NCBI RefSeq assembly: GCF_900110505.1
Contig: NZ_FODZ01000008.1
Span: 1-52,080 of the forward strand
Direction: 5' to 3'
Origin: Luteibacter sp. UNC138MFCol5.1
GTDB lineage: Bacteria > Pseudomonadota > Gammaproteobacteria > Xanthomonadales > Rhodanobacteraceae
Length of the DNA stretch: 52,080 nt
This document shows, piece after piece, positions 37,228 to 46,934 of the stretch; positions within the stretch are counted from its first letter, which is position 1, and each line of letters starts with the position of its first letter. The notes under the pieces are model-generated. The model was given only the letters and a program-made list of their open reading frames with translations, was not told where the DNA came from and did no database searches. The position numbers and the translations under genes were made by a program.

Positions 37228-39899
37228 GGCGTGGCTTCCTTCAGGGCATCGACAAGGGAGCGTACAGACAATGTGCGGCGGAGCGTATCGATATCAACGT
37301 CGCCTTTCACGACGATGTCGACACTTTCGCCCGGCAACAGGTCGAAAGCGTTCTCGTCGAGACGTACGTCGAGATCGCCGGTGTCGATCCAGACCGCGCG
37401 CGCGAGCCGCTTCGCGGTCACCGTGAGCAGGGTGCGCCCACCCTCGCTGCGAAGTTTCGTAGAGAGCTCCGGACGGGGCAGCGCGAGCGTGCGCGCGGCA
37501 CCGAAGTAAAGCAGGTGGTGGGCGGCCGGCTTGCCCGCTTCGAGCAGGTCGAACGACACGACCGTCCTGCGCGGGTCGGCACCCTTGAGCAACGTGGCGT
37601 CGTCGACGGTGACGGCCTTCGTGCTCGCCAGCGCCGCCGCGCGAACCGGCTGACTCGTTTCGCGCAGCAGCTTGCCCCCCATGTCGTAGACGCGGGTACG
37701 CAGCGTGGCATCGAAGTCCGTCGTGCGATCCGAGACCGCGAAGACCTCGGTGCGTCCGTCCCGACGCATCGGGACGACGTCGACGGGCGCGTAGAAACGC
37801 TTCGCGTGGAACTGCAGGGCCTTCCAGCGGTTGAAGTAATCGACGCTCGCCCAGGACGCGCCCGGCCAGACGTCGTTCAACTGCCAGTACAGCGAACCCA
37901 TGTTGCGCGGACGCGCGCTGCGCAGGTGTTCCGCCGCCAGCTCGATGCCTTCGGCCTGCATCACCTGGCTCAGGTAGACGAACGACGCGAAGTCCTTCGG
38001 CTCGCCGTATTCCTGTCGGATGTAGAGCAGCAGGCGCTGGTTGCCGTCGCCGTTGGCGAACTTCTGGTGCGCGCGCATCACCTTCGATTCGGGCTCCATG
38101 TCCTCCGCCTTCGCGAAGGCCTTGATGGTGGCCATCACCGGGAACGACTGCAGGCCGTACTCGGACTGGAAACGCGGCGTGACGTCGAGGTAATGCGAGA
38201 TGGGCTCGGAGCCCGACCACACCTTCCAGTAATGGTAGTCGCCGTCGTCGAGCACGTTGGCCTCGCGCTCGAAATCCGTGCCCGGCGAGCTAGCCCAATA
38301 CGGGACCTCCGGCGAGAGGCTCGTGACGACCTTGCGCAGCGTGTCGCCGAAGAGCACGCGCATGCCGTCCTCGATGCGACGGACTTCGTCGGCGTTGACG
38401 AACTTGCGGAAGTCTTCGCGGTCCGGCCACGATTCCCAGCCGGTTTGCACTTCGTTGTTGCCCGCCCAGAGCACGATCGACGGATGGTCGCGCAGACGGG
38501 TGACCTGTTCGGTCGCCTCGATACGCGTGGTCTCGCGGAACGCGTCGTCGTACGGCGTGATGGCGCCGCCGAACATGAAGTCCTGCCAGATCATCATGCC
38601 CATGCGGTCGGCCGCCGCGTAGAACGCGTCGTCCTGGTACGTGCCGCCGCCCCACATGCGCAGCATGTTCATGTTCGCGTCCTTCGCCGAGCGAAGGATC
38701 GCTTCGAGGCGCTCCGTCGACACACGCGAGGGGAAGGCGTCGTAAGGAATCAGGTTCGCGCCCTTGGCGAAGATCGGCACGCCGTTGACGACGAACGCGA
38801 AGCCCCTGCCCCACTGGTCCTTCTCGCGACGCAGTTCGACGCTGCGCAGGCCCGTCTCGCGATCCGCCTCCGCCAGCGACGTGCCGCCGGCGCTGACGCT
38901 GCCGTGGAAACGGTAGAGATCGGGCTTGCCGTAGCCGACCGGCCACCAGCGCTGCGGGTGGTCGATGGCGATGGGCACCTCGACGTGGTTCTCGCCGGCC
39001 TTCAGCGCGACGTCGCGCTTTTCGCTGCCGGTCTTGCCGTCCGGCGCGGTCCAGGCGACGTCGAGCGTCACCTTGCCGGCCTTGTCGGCGCGCACGTCGA
39101 ACTGCGCGGCGAGCTTGGCCGTGTCCGCGTCGACGTGCCGCTGCGCGATGTGCAGATCGGCGAGGCGCAGGTCGTCCCAGCTTTCGAGGCGCACCGGGCG
39201 CCAGATGCCGAGCGTGACGTAGCGCGGACCCCAGTCCCAGCCGTACTGGTAGTTGGCCTTGCGGACGTAATTTGAGGTCTGCTTGCCCTTGGGCTCGTCG
39301 CCGAAGGCGGAATCGAATTCACCCGGCAGCGAATAGGGCTGCTTCATCAGCCACGGCTGGAGCCGTGCGATCGGGGATTGCAGGTGCACGGTGAGCGTGT
39401 TGCGACTGGCACGCAGGGTGTTCTTCACCGGAAGGCGCCACTGGCGGAACATGTTGTCCGCCGATAGCAGCTTCTTCCCGTTGAGGCTGACCTCGGCATA
39501 GGTGTCGAGGCCGTCGAATACGAGATCAACGTGACCACGCGCGAGCGTAGCCGCGTCGACATCGAAGTCCAGCTGGTAGTCCCAGTCGGAGAGGCCGATC
39601 CATTGCAGGCCGGCCTCGTTGTCGCGCCAGAACGGATCGGCGATCCGTCCCAGCTCGAGCAGGTCCGTCTGGACCGCACCCGGCACGTGGGCCGGCCGCC
39701 AGTCCCTGAACGGCTTGCATCGCGCGTCGCATGCCACCGGCTTCGTCAGGCCTCCCGACGCGCCGCGGAACGAGTCCGCGGCGCCACCGGAAGCGAGCCG
39801 GAACCGCCAGCCGGCGGAGAGGTCTTTCTCCACCGGCGTGGCCGCGCCGGCGACGCCGGCGAGAAGCCAGGCCACCAGCGCCAGCGACGCGCGGCGCAT
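37224..39899 (-). CDS. Glycoside hydrolase family 2 beta-mannosidase
   Basis: It probably cleaves the core Man-beta-1,4-GlcNAc bond or other beta-mannosides. The 891-residue protein has a Sec signal ([20 protein letters not shown]), the GH2 sugar-binding domain (DLSAGWRFR), immunoglobulin-like domain, and a TIM barrel with [18 protein letters not shown] and the acid/base motif [13 protein letters not shown]. The nucleophile is likely in [15 protein letters not shown] 39899 overlaps the TonB receptor stop by one base. Confidence 0.94.
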   Translation of the reverse strand: MRRASLALVAWLLAGVAGAATPVEKDLSAGWRFRLASGGAADSFRGASGGLTKPVACDARCKPFRDWRPAHVPGAVQTDLLELGRIADPFWRDNEAGLQWIGLSDWDYQLDFDVDAATLARGHVDLVFDGLDTYAEVSLNGKKLLSADNMFRQWRLPVKNTLRASRNTLTVHLQSPIARLQPWLMKQPYSLPGEFDSAFGDEPKGKQTSNYVRKANYQYGWDWGPRYVTLGIWRPVRLESWDDLRLADLHIAQRHVDADTAKLAAQFDVRADKAGKVTLDVAWTAPDGKTGSEKRDVALKAGENHVEVPIAIDHPQRWWPVGYGKPDLYRFHGSVSAGGTSLAEADRETGLRSVELRREKDQWGRGFAFVVNGVPIFAKGANLIPYDAFPSRVSTERLEAILRSAKDANMNMLRMWGGGTYQDDAFYAAADRMGMMIWQDFMFGGAITPYDDAFRETTRIEATEQVTRLRDHPSIVLWAGNNEVQTGWESWPDREDFRKFVNADEVRRIEDGMRVLFGDTLRKVVTSLSPEVPYWASSPGTDFEREANVLDDGDYHYWKVWSGSEPISHYLDVTPRFQSEYGLQSFPVMATIKAFAKAEDMEPESKVMRAHQKFANGDGNQRLLLYIRQEYGEPKDFASFVYLSQVMQAEGIELAAEHLRSARPRNMGSLYWQLNDVWPGASWASVDYFNRWKALQFHAKRFYAPVDVVPMRRDGRTEVFAVSDRTTDFDATLRTRVYDMGGKLLRETSQPVRAAALASTKAVTVDDATLLKGADPRRTVVSFDLLEAGKPAAHHLLYFGAARTLALPRPELSTKLRSEGGRTLLTVTAKRLARAVWIDTGDLDVRLDENAFDLLPGESVDIVVKGDVDIDTLRRTLSVRSLVDALKEATP

Positions 39900-42523
39900 C
39901 ACAGCTTGAAGCCCATCGTGACGGTGTAGGTGCGACCGTTCTTATAGGCGTTGAGCGGCTGCGCCGGGGTGTTGTTGTAGACGAAGTACGTCTCGTCGAG
40001 CAGGTTCGTCGCATCCAGCGACACACGGATGTGGTCGTTGATCTGGTAGCCGACCGACGCGTCGAGCTGGCGGAAGATGCCCGTGATCTGCTGCGACTGC
40101 AGCTGGGCGATCGACGTGAAGTACGAGGAGCGCCAGCTGTAGGTCAGGCGCGCGCTCCACGGACCCTGCTCGTAGAACGGCGACAGGTTGAACGAGTTCT
40201 TCGAGTTGTACGGCAGCGGGAAGTCGTTGCTGGTGTCCGCGTCGGAGTACGTGTAGTTCGCCAGCAGGCCGAAGCCGTAGCGGAAGTTCTGCTGGTAGCT
40301 GATCGACGCGCCCTTGACCTTGGCCACGCCGGCGTTGATCGGCACCTGCATCTGGTACACGTCGTCGCGCAGGTTGGTCAGGTTGTAATGCGTCTCGGCG
40401 ACGTTCGTGTTGAGGATGTAGCCGGAGATGCGACGGAAGAACACTTCCGCTGCCAGCACGCTGTTCTCCGAGAAGTACCACTCGGCGGACGCGTCGTAGT
40501 TGGTCGACTTGTACGGACCCAGGTCGGTGTTGCCACGCGAACCGGTCAGGGTGCGGTCGTCGAGCGCCACGTACGGGGTCATCTGCTGGTAGCGCGGGCG
40601 GGCCACGGCCTTCGCGGCGGCGAAGCGCAGCGTCAGGCTGTCGGTCGCGTCGTACGCGATGTTGAACGACGGCAGCCAGTCATGGTACGAGCTGCGCTTG
40701 TTGACCGGGCCGTACGTGTCGCCGCCGAGCGCGTTGTAACCGTTCACCGTGTCGCGGGTGCGGAAGTAGCGCACGCCGAGGTTGCCGCGGTAGTCGTCGC
40801 CAGCGAAGTCGCCCTGGATGTAGAACGCGCGGTTCTGCTCCGCGACGCTGTAGGTGGCCTTCGGATCGAGCGACACCGTGCCGTTCTTCAGCTGCTGGAT
40901 GTACGCCTTCATCAGGCCCGGATCGATCGTCGTCCAGTCACCCATGTTGCCGGCCTTGCTGAGGCCGTCGAGGTAACCGCCGGGCGTGCCGCCGTGCGCG
41001 AAATCCGCGAGCGAGAGGCCGTTGCCGTCCTGCGACGGCAGGCGCGCCGCGTAGGCATCCTGGCCGTCGAGGTGGTTCGTGGCCTTGATGCCGACCTCGA
41101 TCTGGTTCAGCGGACCCCAGCTGACGTCATGCGCGAAGTCGGCCTGGAAGTAACGCTCGCGATCGTAGCTCGGCGCGTAGCTGTAGCCGGCGCCGTGCAG
41201 CAGCATCGCCGTCGGGTTGTCGGCGTTGTTGTAGTTGATCTGCGGGTGCTGGCCCTTGAGGTTCCAGTCGAAGCCGCCGAAGCCCTGGAACTGCGTGTTC
41301 CAGATGCCGTCCGAACCGCCGGTGGAGCCGGTGTAGCCGATCTGGCTCGACGCGGTCCAGCCGTCACCGAACCAGTCGGCGCGCAGGTTGGCGACGCCCG
41401 TGTTCACGGTGGAATCGCGCTCGTAGCCGTCGAGGTAGGTCGAGGTGTTGGCGTTGTAGCTGCCGCTGGTGGCGACGCCGTTGTTGAAGCCCAGCGCCGT
41501 GGCGTTGGCGGCCGAGCCGGACCACTCGCCGTAATGGCTCTGGTTGAAGTTGTTGAACTTCTCCGTGACGTACAGGCCGGTGAAGTTCAGCTCGAACGCG
41601 TCGTTCGGCTTCCACTGCAGGCCGGTCGACACGCCGTCGCGCGTGCGGCGCTGCTGGAACCACGCGGTGTTGATCGCGGTCGGGTATACGCCGTGCTGGT
41701 CGGGCGGAACGACGGCCGGATTGAACTGGTGGTCGGGGTTCGTGTCGGTGGGATCGTTCGCGCGCTGGTAGCCGAAGATTTCCGTGCCCTGGCGATCGAT
41801 GATGCGATCGGAGTGCATCAGCGAGCCGAGGACGCCGAAGGTGTTGTCCTTGTTCTTCCAGCTGTAGAGCACGGAAGCGTTCGGCTTGCCCTTGTCGGCG
41901 CGGTCGTTGTAACCGTAGCTGACGCTGCCCGTCAGCGTGTTCGCCGGCAGGTCGAGCGGACGGCGCGTGTTGACGATGACGGTACCGCCGATGCTGCCTT
42001 CGTCGATGTTCGCCTGCGGGGTCTTGTAGACCTGGGCGTTACCGATGATTTCCGAGGCGAGCAGGCTGTAGTTGAACGAGCGGCTGTCCGGGTTGTTCGG
42101 ATCCGACGTCCAGTTGGTCGACGCGACGGTCTGGCCGTTGAGCAGCAGGCGGTTCAGCGCCGGATCAGTGCCCAGGATGCTGACCTTGTCGCCTTCGCCG
42201 AAGTTGCGGTCGACGCTGAGGCCCGGGAGGTGCGAGAGCGACTCGGCCACGTTCGTGTCCGGGAACTTGCCCACGTCCTCGGCCGAGATGGCGTCGACGA
42301 TCGAGTCGGAGTTGCGCTTGAGGTCGAGCGACTTCTGCAGGCTCGCGCGGATGCCGGTGACGGTCACGCCTTCGAGATTGGCGGCGTCGGTCTGCGGGGC
42401 GGCGGCGGTCTTGTCGGTCTTGGCCGGCGGGGGCGTGGTGCCCGCGTCCTGCGCCATCGCGCTGCCCGTGGCGAACAGGCCGGCCATGATGGCCATCGAA
42501 AGCGCGCTGATACGGTGATTCAC
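39899..42523 (-). CDS. TonB-dependent outer-membrane receptor for mannosides/N-glycan fragments
   Basis: The 874-residue protein has a signal peptide, a plug domain (LEGVTVTGIRASLQKSLDLKR, then AEDVGKFPDTNVAESLSHLPG) and a 22-strand-type barrel ending GRTYTVTMGFKL with C-terminal aromatic/Leu. It belongs to the Caulobacter/Xanthomonas carbohydrate receptor group. The start is GTG 42523 with AGGAG 7 bases upstream. It leads the operon with GH2, GH125 and GH92, so it likely imports mannose-containing oligosaccharides. No cognate inner-membrane transporter lies in the window. Confidence 0.94.
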   Translation of the reverse strand: MNHRISALSMAIMAGLFATGSAMAQDAGTTPPPAKTDKTAAAPQTDAANLEGVTVTGIRASLQKSLDLKRNSDSIVDAISAEDVGKFPDTNVAESLSHLPGLSVDRNFGEGDKVSILGTDPALNRLLLNGQTVASTNWTSDPNNPDSRSFNYSLLASEIIGNAQVYKTPQANIDEGSIGGTVIVNTRRPLDLPANTLTGSVSYGYNDRADKGKPNASVLYSWKNKDNTFGVLGSLMHSDRIIDRQGTEIFGYQRANDPTDTNPDHQFNPAVVPPDQHGVYPTAINTAWFQQRRTRDGVSTGLQWKPNDAFELNFTGLYVTEKFNNFNQSHYGEWSGSAANATALGFNNGVATSGSYNANTSTYLDGYERDSTVNTGVANLRADWFGDGWTASSQIGYTGSTGGSDGIWNTQFQGFGGFDWNLKGQHPQINYNNADNPTAMLLHGAGYSYAPSYDRERYFQADFAHDVSWGPLNQIEVGIKATNHLDGQDAYAARLPSQDGNGLSLADFAHGGTPGGYLDGLSKAGNMGDWTTIDPGLMKAYIQQLKNGTVSLDPKATYSVAEQNRAFYIQGDFAGDDYRGNLGVRYFRTRDTVNGYNALGGDTYGPVNKRSSYHDWLPSFNIAYDATDSLTLRFAAAKAVARPRYQQMTPYVALDDRTLTGSRGNTDLGPYKSTNYDASAEWYFSENSVLAAEVFFRRISGYILNTNVAETHYNLTNLRDDVYQMQVPINAGVAKVKGASISYQQNFRYGFGLLANYTYSDADTSNDFPLPYNSKNSFNLSPFYEQGPWSARLTYSWRSSYFTSIAQLQSQQITGIFRQLDASVGYQINDHIRVSLDATNLLDETYFVYNNTPAQPLNAYKNGRTYTVTMGFKL

Positions 42524-42746
42524 GTGTAGCTCCTGGGGAGGGAGGGATGCGACGAAGGAGACGACCGCTCACGCGCTCGCCCCCTTCCGTGTGGGGACAA
42601 TCCGGAAGCGAACGCCGACGCGCGGACCGGAATCCGCGTTGGCCGTCGTTCGTTTCGTTGATTCGTTTCCCGCTGCCGCGACGCCGTGCCCCCTCGGGCG
42701 GATCGATCGCGTCGGCAACTGCCTTTGCAGCGGTATGACAGCGTCG

Positions 42747-42776
42747 ATTCTCAGAGGCCGCTGACAACGTTGTCAA
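42747..42776 (-). promoter_or_regulatory. Promoter of the mannoside utilisation operon
   Basis: On the minus strand a perfect TTGACA (42771-42776) and GAGAAT (42747-42752) lie 18 bases apart; TGAGAA with 17 bases is an alternative -10. A-rich sequence precedes the -35. The start point would be about 42740. Confidence 0.6.
42762..42775. promoter_or_regulatory. LacI-family operator palindrome
   Basis: TGACAACGTTGTCA is a perfect 14-base palindrome with the central CG typical of LacI/GalR operators. It overlaps the -35 box of the mannoside operon promoter, an ideal place for repression. No LacI-family gene is present in the window, so the regulator is encoded elsewhere. Confidence 0.8.
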
Positions 42777-43078
42777 CGACTTTTTTAACTCGATCTAAAA
42801 ATGCGAGTTTCGACGCAAGTGTCTGTGAGACATCGTCTTTTTTATTTCCAGAAAATACTGCGGTGCGCCATAGCGTCGCCGTACTTTGGATCGATCCATG
42901 CCCGCGCACGGATCGCTTCGCTTTCCCCTAACCCATTCAGTGGAAAGCGTTATTTCCGGGAACGTCGGAAGTGGCTCCGCGCGGCAGGCTTACCGCGGCC
43001 ACTTTGCTGCACCGCAACGAAAAATAAGACCTTTCGCGCGAAGACTTTTTTGTATCGCGGACTGGCCCGCTGGCGCGG

Positions 43079-43103
43079 GTTCGCGCGCGAGCGCGCTTCC
43101 CAC
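43079..43103 (-). repeat. Degenerate REP-like fragment, GTGGGAAGC head
   Basis: Read on the minus strand it begins GTGGGAAGCGCGCTCGCGCG. Head and stem resemble the REP family with one extra base in the head. It lies downstream of zwf. Confidence 0.4.
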
Positions 43104-43127
43104 AGGGGCACCGGCCGAGGGGGGGGA

Positions 43128-43152
43128 TGCTCCCGCCTTGCTGGCGGGAGCA
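43128..43152 (-). terminator. Hairpin downstream of zwf
   Basis: TGCTCCCGCC and GGCGGGAGCA form a perfect 10-base-pair stem with a 5-base loop, starting 11 bases after the zwf stop. On the minus strand it is followed by C-rich sequence rather than T, so it may stabilise the mRNA end or need Rho. Confidence 0.5.
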
Positions 43153-43162
43153 CCCTGAGGCC

Positions 43163-44980
43163 TTACTTCGCGCGCTTGGGGGCCGTCTTGCGGGCGGTGG
43201 CTGTCTTGCTGGCGACCATCTTCTTCGCTGGCGCCTTCTTCGCGGCCGTCTTCTTCGCGGAGACCTTCCTGGTCGCCGGCTTCCGGGCGGCGGCCTTTTT
43301 CGGCGCCGCCGCCTTCTTCGCCGTCGCACGACCCCCGCTCTTCTTCGCCGCGGCGCGCCTGGACGGGGCGCCCTCGGACGTCTTCTCGGCCGACGACGCT
43401 TCCGCCTTCGGCTTGGCCGTCCGTCGCGTATTCAGTTCCGCGGCGGAGTTCAGCGGACGCCACGAACGTCCGCCCAGCGCCAGCAGCGTATCGGCGGACG
43501 CCGGACCGGCGCTGCCCGAGGCGTAGTTCGGGAAGTCGGCCGGCGTGCGCTGCGCCCAGTCGTCGAGGATCGGCTGCACGGCGCGCCAGCACGCCTCGAC
43601 CATGTCGGCACGCTGGAACAGCGTGGCGTCGCCGGTCATGCAATCGTAGAGCAGCGTTTCATAGCCGACGTTCGGCTCGGCGCGGAACCAGTCGGCGTAC
43701 TTGAAGTCCATGCGCACCGGCGCGAGCTCGACGCGCGGGCCGGGGCGCTTCACGTCGAACTGCAGCGAGATGCCTTCGTCCGGCTGGATCTGCAGCACCA
43801 GCCAGTCCGGGCCGAACGCGTCCATGCCGGTGCCGCGGAACGGGGCGAACGGCGCGGACTTGAAGCGGATCGCGATCTCCGTCGTGCGGCGGCCCATGTG
43901 CTTGCCGGTGCGCAGGTAGAACGGCACGCCCGACCAGCGCCACGTATCGATCGAGAGCTTCATCGCCACGAAGGTCTCGGTGACCGAGTCCGCCGCCACG
44001 TTGGGCTCGTCGCGGTACGAGATGGCGAGCTCGCCGTTGACCGCGCCGGGACCGTACTGGCCGCGGACGGCATCCTCGGGCTGGATCGGCCGGATCGCCT
44101 CGATGGTCTCGGCCTTGCGCGTGCGCACGGCTTCGGCGTCGAACGAGGTCGGCGGCTCCATGGCGACCATCGCCAGCAGCTGGAACAGATGGTTGGGCAC
44201 CATGTCGCGTAGCGCGCCGGTCTGCTCGTAGAACGAACCGCGGCGCTCGACGCCCACAGTTTCCGCCACGGTGATCTGCACGTGGTCGATGCGGTCGCGG
44301 TTCCAGATCGGCTCGAACAGGCCGTTGGCGAACCGGAACGCCATGATGTTCTGCACCGTTTCCTTGCCCAGGAAATGATCGATGCGATAGATCTGGTCTT
44401 CGCGCAGGACCTTCAGGATGCGCTCGTTCAGCGCGTGGGCCGAGGCGAGGTCGTGGCCGAACGGCTTCTCGATGATCACGCGGCGCCAGAAGTCTCCATC
44501 GTGACCGCCGTCGTCGACGAGGCCGGCATCGCGCAGCTTCTCGATGACGTCGCCAAAGAAACGCTCCGGCGTGGCGAGGTAGAACAGGACGTTGCCCTTC
44601 GTGCCGCGCTTGCGTTCGGCCTCGCGCAGTTTCACGCCAAGGCTCTGGAACGCGGACAGGTCGTCGAAGTCGCCGGCGTGATACGTCATCTGGCCGCTCA
44701 GCCAGCCCCAGGCCTCCTCGTCGAGCTTGCCGCCGGAATTGCCGACGAAGCGCTCGAGCGATGTGCGCAGGCTGCCGCGCCAGGCGTTGTCGGTCATCTT
44801 GCCGTGGTTGAAGCCGATGACATTGAAGTTGTCGGACAGCAGTCCGGTGCGGCGCATGTTGTAGAGCGCGGGAACGACGAGGCGACTGGTCAGGTCGCCG
44901 GCGGCGCCGAAAATCACGACGGTACACGGGTCGGCCGGATGAGCGCGGGACGTGGCGCGCTTCGGTTGGGCTTGGCTCAT
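43163..44980 (-). CDS. zwf: Glucose-6-phosphate dehydrogenase with histone-like C-terminal tail
   Basis: It oxidises glucose 6-phosphate to 6-phosphogluconolactone, making NADPH. The core (about residues 1-516) has the nucleotide loop [12 protein letters not shown] and the active-site block [22 protein letters not shown]. The last 89 residues (about 517-605) are an Ala/Lys/Arg tail with 30 basic residues and repeats such as AAKKAPAKK, like histone H1 or AlgP tails. Ordinary Zwf is about 490 residues. ATG 44980 overlaps the GH15 stop by 4 bases. No frameshift is needed to read through the tail. The tail's function is unknown. Confidence 0.96.
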   Translation of the reverse strand: MSQAQPKRATSRAHPADPCTVVIFGAAGDLTSRLVVPALYNMRRTGLLSDNFNVIGFNHGKMTDNAWRGSLRTSLERFVGNSGGKLDEEAWGWLSGQMTYHAGDFDDLSAFQSLGVKLREAERKRGTKGNVLFYLATPERFFGDVIEKLRDAGLVDDGGHDGDFWRRVIIEKPFGHDLASAHALNERILKVLREDQIYRIDHFLGKETVQNIMAFRFANGLFEPIWNRDRIDHVQITVAETVGVERRGSFYEQTGALRDMVPNHLFQLLAMVAMEPPTSFDAEAVRTRKAETIEAIRPIQPEDAVRGQYGPGAVNGELAISYRDEPNVAADSVTETFVAMKLSIDTWRWSGVPFYLRTGKHMGRRTTEIAIRFKSAPFAPFRGTGMDAFGPDWLVLQIQPDEGISLQFDVKRPGPRVELAPVRMDFKYADWFRAEPNVGYETLLYDCMTGDATLFQRADMVEACWRAVQPILDDWAQRTPADFPNYASGSAGPASADTLLALGGRSWRPLNSAAELNTRRTAKPKAEASSAEKTSEGAPSRRAAAKKSGGRATAKKAAAPKKAAARKPATRKVSAKKTAAKKAPAKKMVASKTATARKTAPKRAK

Positions 44981-46803
44981 GCACGGACTCCTTGGGGATC
45001 GATGGCTTCGGGGGTGGCGTGGCTATCCGCCGTCGCGCTGTAACCGTGCGCGAGGGAGAAAGCGGCATTAACCAACGCCACGTGCGAAAAGGCTTGGGGG
45101 AAATTGCCCAGCAGCCGCTTCGACCGGGGATCGTACTCCTCCGCGAGCAGTCCGAGGTCGTTCGACAGGCCGATCAGGCGGACGAACAGTTCGCGCGCTT
45201 CGTCGAGCCGGCCGAGCAGCACGTAATTTTCCACGAGCCAGAAACTGCACGGGAGGAACTCGCCCTCGCCCGGAGGCAGACCGTCGACGCCGCTGCGGGT
45301 GTCGTAGCGGCGCACGAAACCCTGCACGAGGAGGTCCTCCTCGATCGCGCGGACGGTGGCGGCGATGCGGGGATCGTCGGGAGGAAGGAAATCGGTGAGC
45401 GTGACCAGCAGGAGGCTCGCGTCGAGCTCCTTCGATCCGTACGACTGCGTGAAGCAGCCACGCTCGGGGTCGACGCCCTTGGCCAGGATGTCCGCGCGGA
45501 TCTCGTCCGCGACGGCCCGCCATCGATAGGTGAACGCCGGATCGCGCCCGTGCCTGTCCTGTTCGGCGGCACGCTGGAAGGCGAGCCAGGCCATGACCTT
45601 GGAATGGACGAAGTGACGTGGCTCGCCGCGAATCTCCCAGATGCCTTCATCCGGCTCGCGCCAGATCCGCTCCAGGTGTTCGAGGAACACGGCCTGTACC
45701 TCGTCGGCCTCGGGCTGCAGGGTGACACCGTGCCGGATCGCGTGCGCGAAGGCGCCCACCAGTTCGCCATAGATGTCGAGCTGGAACTGCATGGACGCGG
45801 CGTTGCCGATGCGCACCGGCTTCGCGCCCTCGTAGCCCGCCAGCCAGGGCACCTCGAACTCCTCGAGGCGACGCTCGCCGGCCAGGCCGTAGAGCACCTG
45901 CAGCTGGTCGGGCGAGCCGGCGACCGCGCGCCGGACCCAGTCGCGCCATGCGCTGGCCTCGTCGTGGTAACCGGCGTTCACCAGCGCGGACAGCACGAAC
46001 GTGGCGTCGCGGGCCCAGCAGAAACGATAGTCCCAGTTGCGCTGACCTCCGAGCTGCTCGGGCAGCGACGTGGTCGGCGCGGCGACGATCCCGCCCGTCG
46101 GGAGATAGCTCAGGCCCTTGAGCACCACCAGCGAGCGGCGCACGATGTCGCTCCACTCGCCCGAGTCGTTGCAGCGGCCGGACCAGCGCTCCCAGAACGC
46201 GAGCGAATCCCGTAGCGCGACATGCGCGTCGGTCGTGGGAGGCGGCGGCAGGTGCGACGGTCCCCAGGCGAGCGCGAACGGCACGGTCTCGCCTTCGCGG
46301 ACGGAGAACCGCGCCACGCTGTGCATGCCCTCGCCTTCCAGCGCGACCGGACTGCGCACCACCAGCAGATCGGGACCGGCGACCGCGGTCATCGTCTCGT
46401 CGTCGACGCGCTTCACCCACGGCACCGCGTTGCCGTAATCGAACCGGATGGTAAGGACGACCTCGAAGTCGACGCATCCTTCGATGCCCTCGACGATGCG
46501 GACGATGCCCACCTGCTCGCCCTCGAACGGCATGAAGTCGACGACGCGCGCACGGCCCGTCGCGGTGCTCCACACCGTCTCCAGGACGAGGCTGCCATCG
46601 ATGTACTGCCGTGTGTTCATCGCATCGGCGTCGGCCGGCGCGATGCGCCAGCGACCGTTCGCATCCTCGCCGATCAGAGCCGAGAAGCAGGAGGCCGAAT
46701 CGAACCGCGGCAGGCAGGCCCAGTCGATCGAGCCGTTCCGCGCCACGAGCGCCGCGCTGCGGCAGTTGCCGAGCATCGCGTAGTCTTCGATCCGGGATGC
46801 CAT
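44977..46803 (-). CDS. Glycoside hydrolase family 15 protein (glucoamylase/trehalase-like)
   Basis: The 608-residue cytoplasmic protein begins [20 protein letters not shown] and contains [13 protein letters not shown], the [15 protein letters not shown] block and the C-terminal [17 protein letters not shown], all characteristic of bacterial GH15 enzymes, several of which are trehalases. No signal peptide is present. GAGGA precedes ATG 46803. Overlap with zwf suggests released glucose is channelled to the pentose phosphate route after phosphorylation, though no glucokinase lies here. Confidence 0.92.
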   Translation of the reverse strand: MASRIEDYAMLGNCRSAALVARNGSIDWACLPRFDSASCFSALIGEDANGRWRIAPADADAMNTRQYIDGSLVLETVWSTATGRARVVDFMPFEGEQVGIVRIVEGIEGCVDFEVVLTIRFDYGNAVPWVKRVDDETMTAVAGPDLLVVRSPVALEGEGMHSVARFSVREGETVPFALAWGPSHLPPPPTTDAHVALRDSLAFWERWSGRCNDSGEWSDIVRRSLVVLKGLSYLPTGGIVAAPTTSLPEQLGGQRNWDYRFCWARDATFVLSALVNAGYHDEASAWRDWVRRAVAGSPDQLQVLYGLAGERRLEEFEVPWLAGYEGAKPVRIGNAASMQFQLDIYGELVGAFAHAIRHGVTLQPEADEVQAVFLEHLERIWREPDEGIWEIRGEPRHFVHSKVMAWLAFQRAAEQDRHGRDPAFTYRWRAVADEIRADILAKGVDPERGCFTQSYGSKELDASLLLVTLTDFLPPDDPRIAATVRAIEEDLLVQGFVRRYDTRSGVDGLPPGEGEFLPCSFWLVENYVLLGRLDEARELFVRLIGLSNDLGLLAEEYDPRSKRLLGNFPQAFSHVALVNAAFSLAHGYSATADSHATPEAIDPQGVRA

Positions 46804-46934
46804 GCCGTCCTCACTGTGCCGATTGCCATCCTGCGAACGGTAGCCTCGGCCGTGTTACAGGGACGTATCGACGGATGGCGCTTCTTGCTCCCGCTTGGAC
46901 GGGTCTGCGGCTCGTTGGAGCCACAGGCCGGACG

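Larger units (their letters stand above)
42524..43162. other. Long intergenic region: control region of the mannoside operon, no gene seen
   Basis: These 639 bases hold the operon promoter and operator (42747-42776), an AT-rich stretch upstream of it (about 42777-42870) that may act as an UP element, a REP-like fragment (43079-43103) and a hairpin after zwf (43128-43152). Open frames here lack ribosome sites and protein-like composition. The predicted leader of the TonB receptor mRNA is over 200 bases long. Confidence 0.6.

Noticed and set aside
33448-37509. A 1353-codon open frame on the plus strand antisense to GH92/GH125
   Set aside because: Its product is Arg/Val/His-rich with no known motif, while the opposite strand encodes two clear glycoside hydrolases; it is a high-GC antisense artefact.
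39731-42529. A 932-codon plus-strand open frame across the TonB receptor gene
   Set aside because: Composition is typical of an antisense shadow and the receptor on the minus strand is unmistakable.
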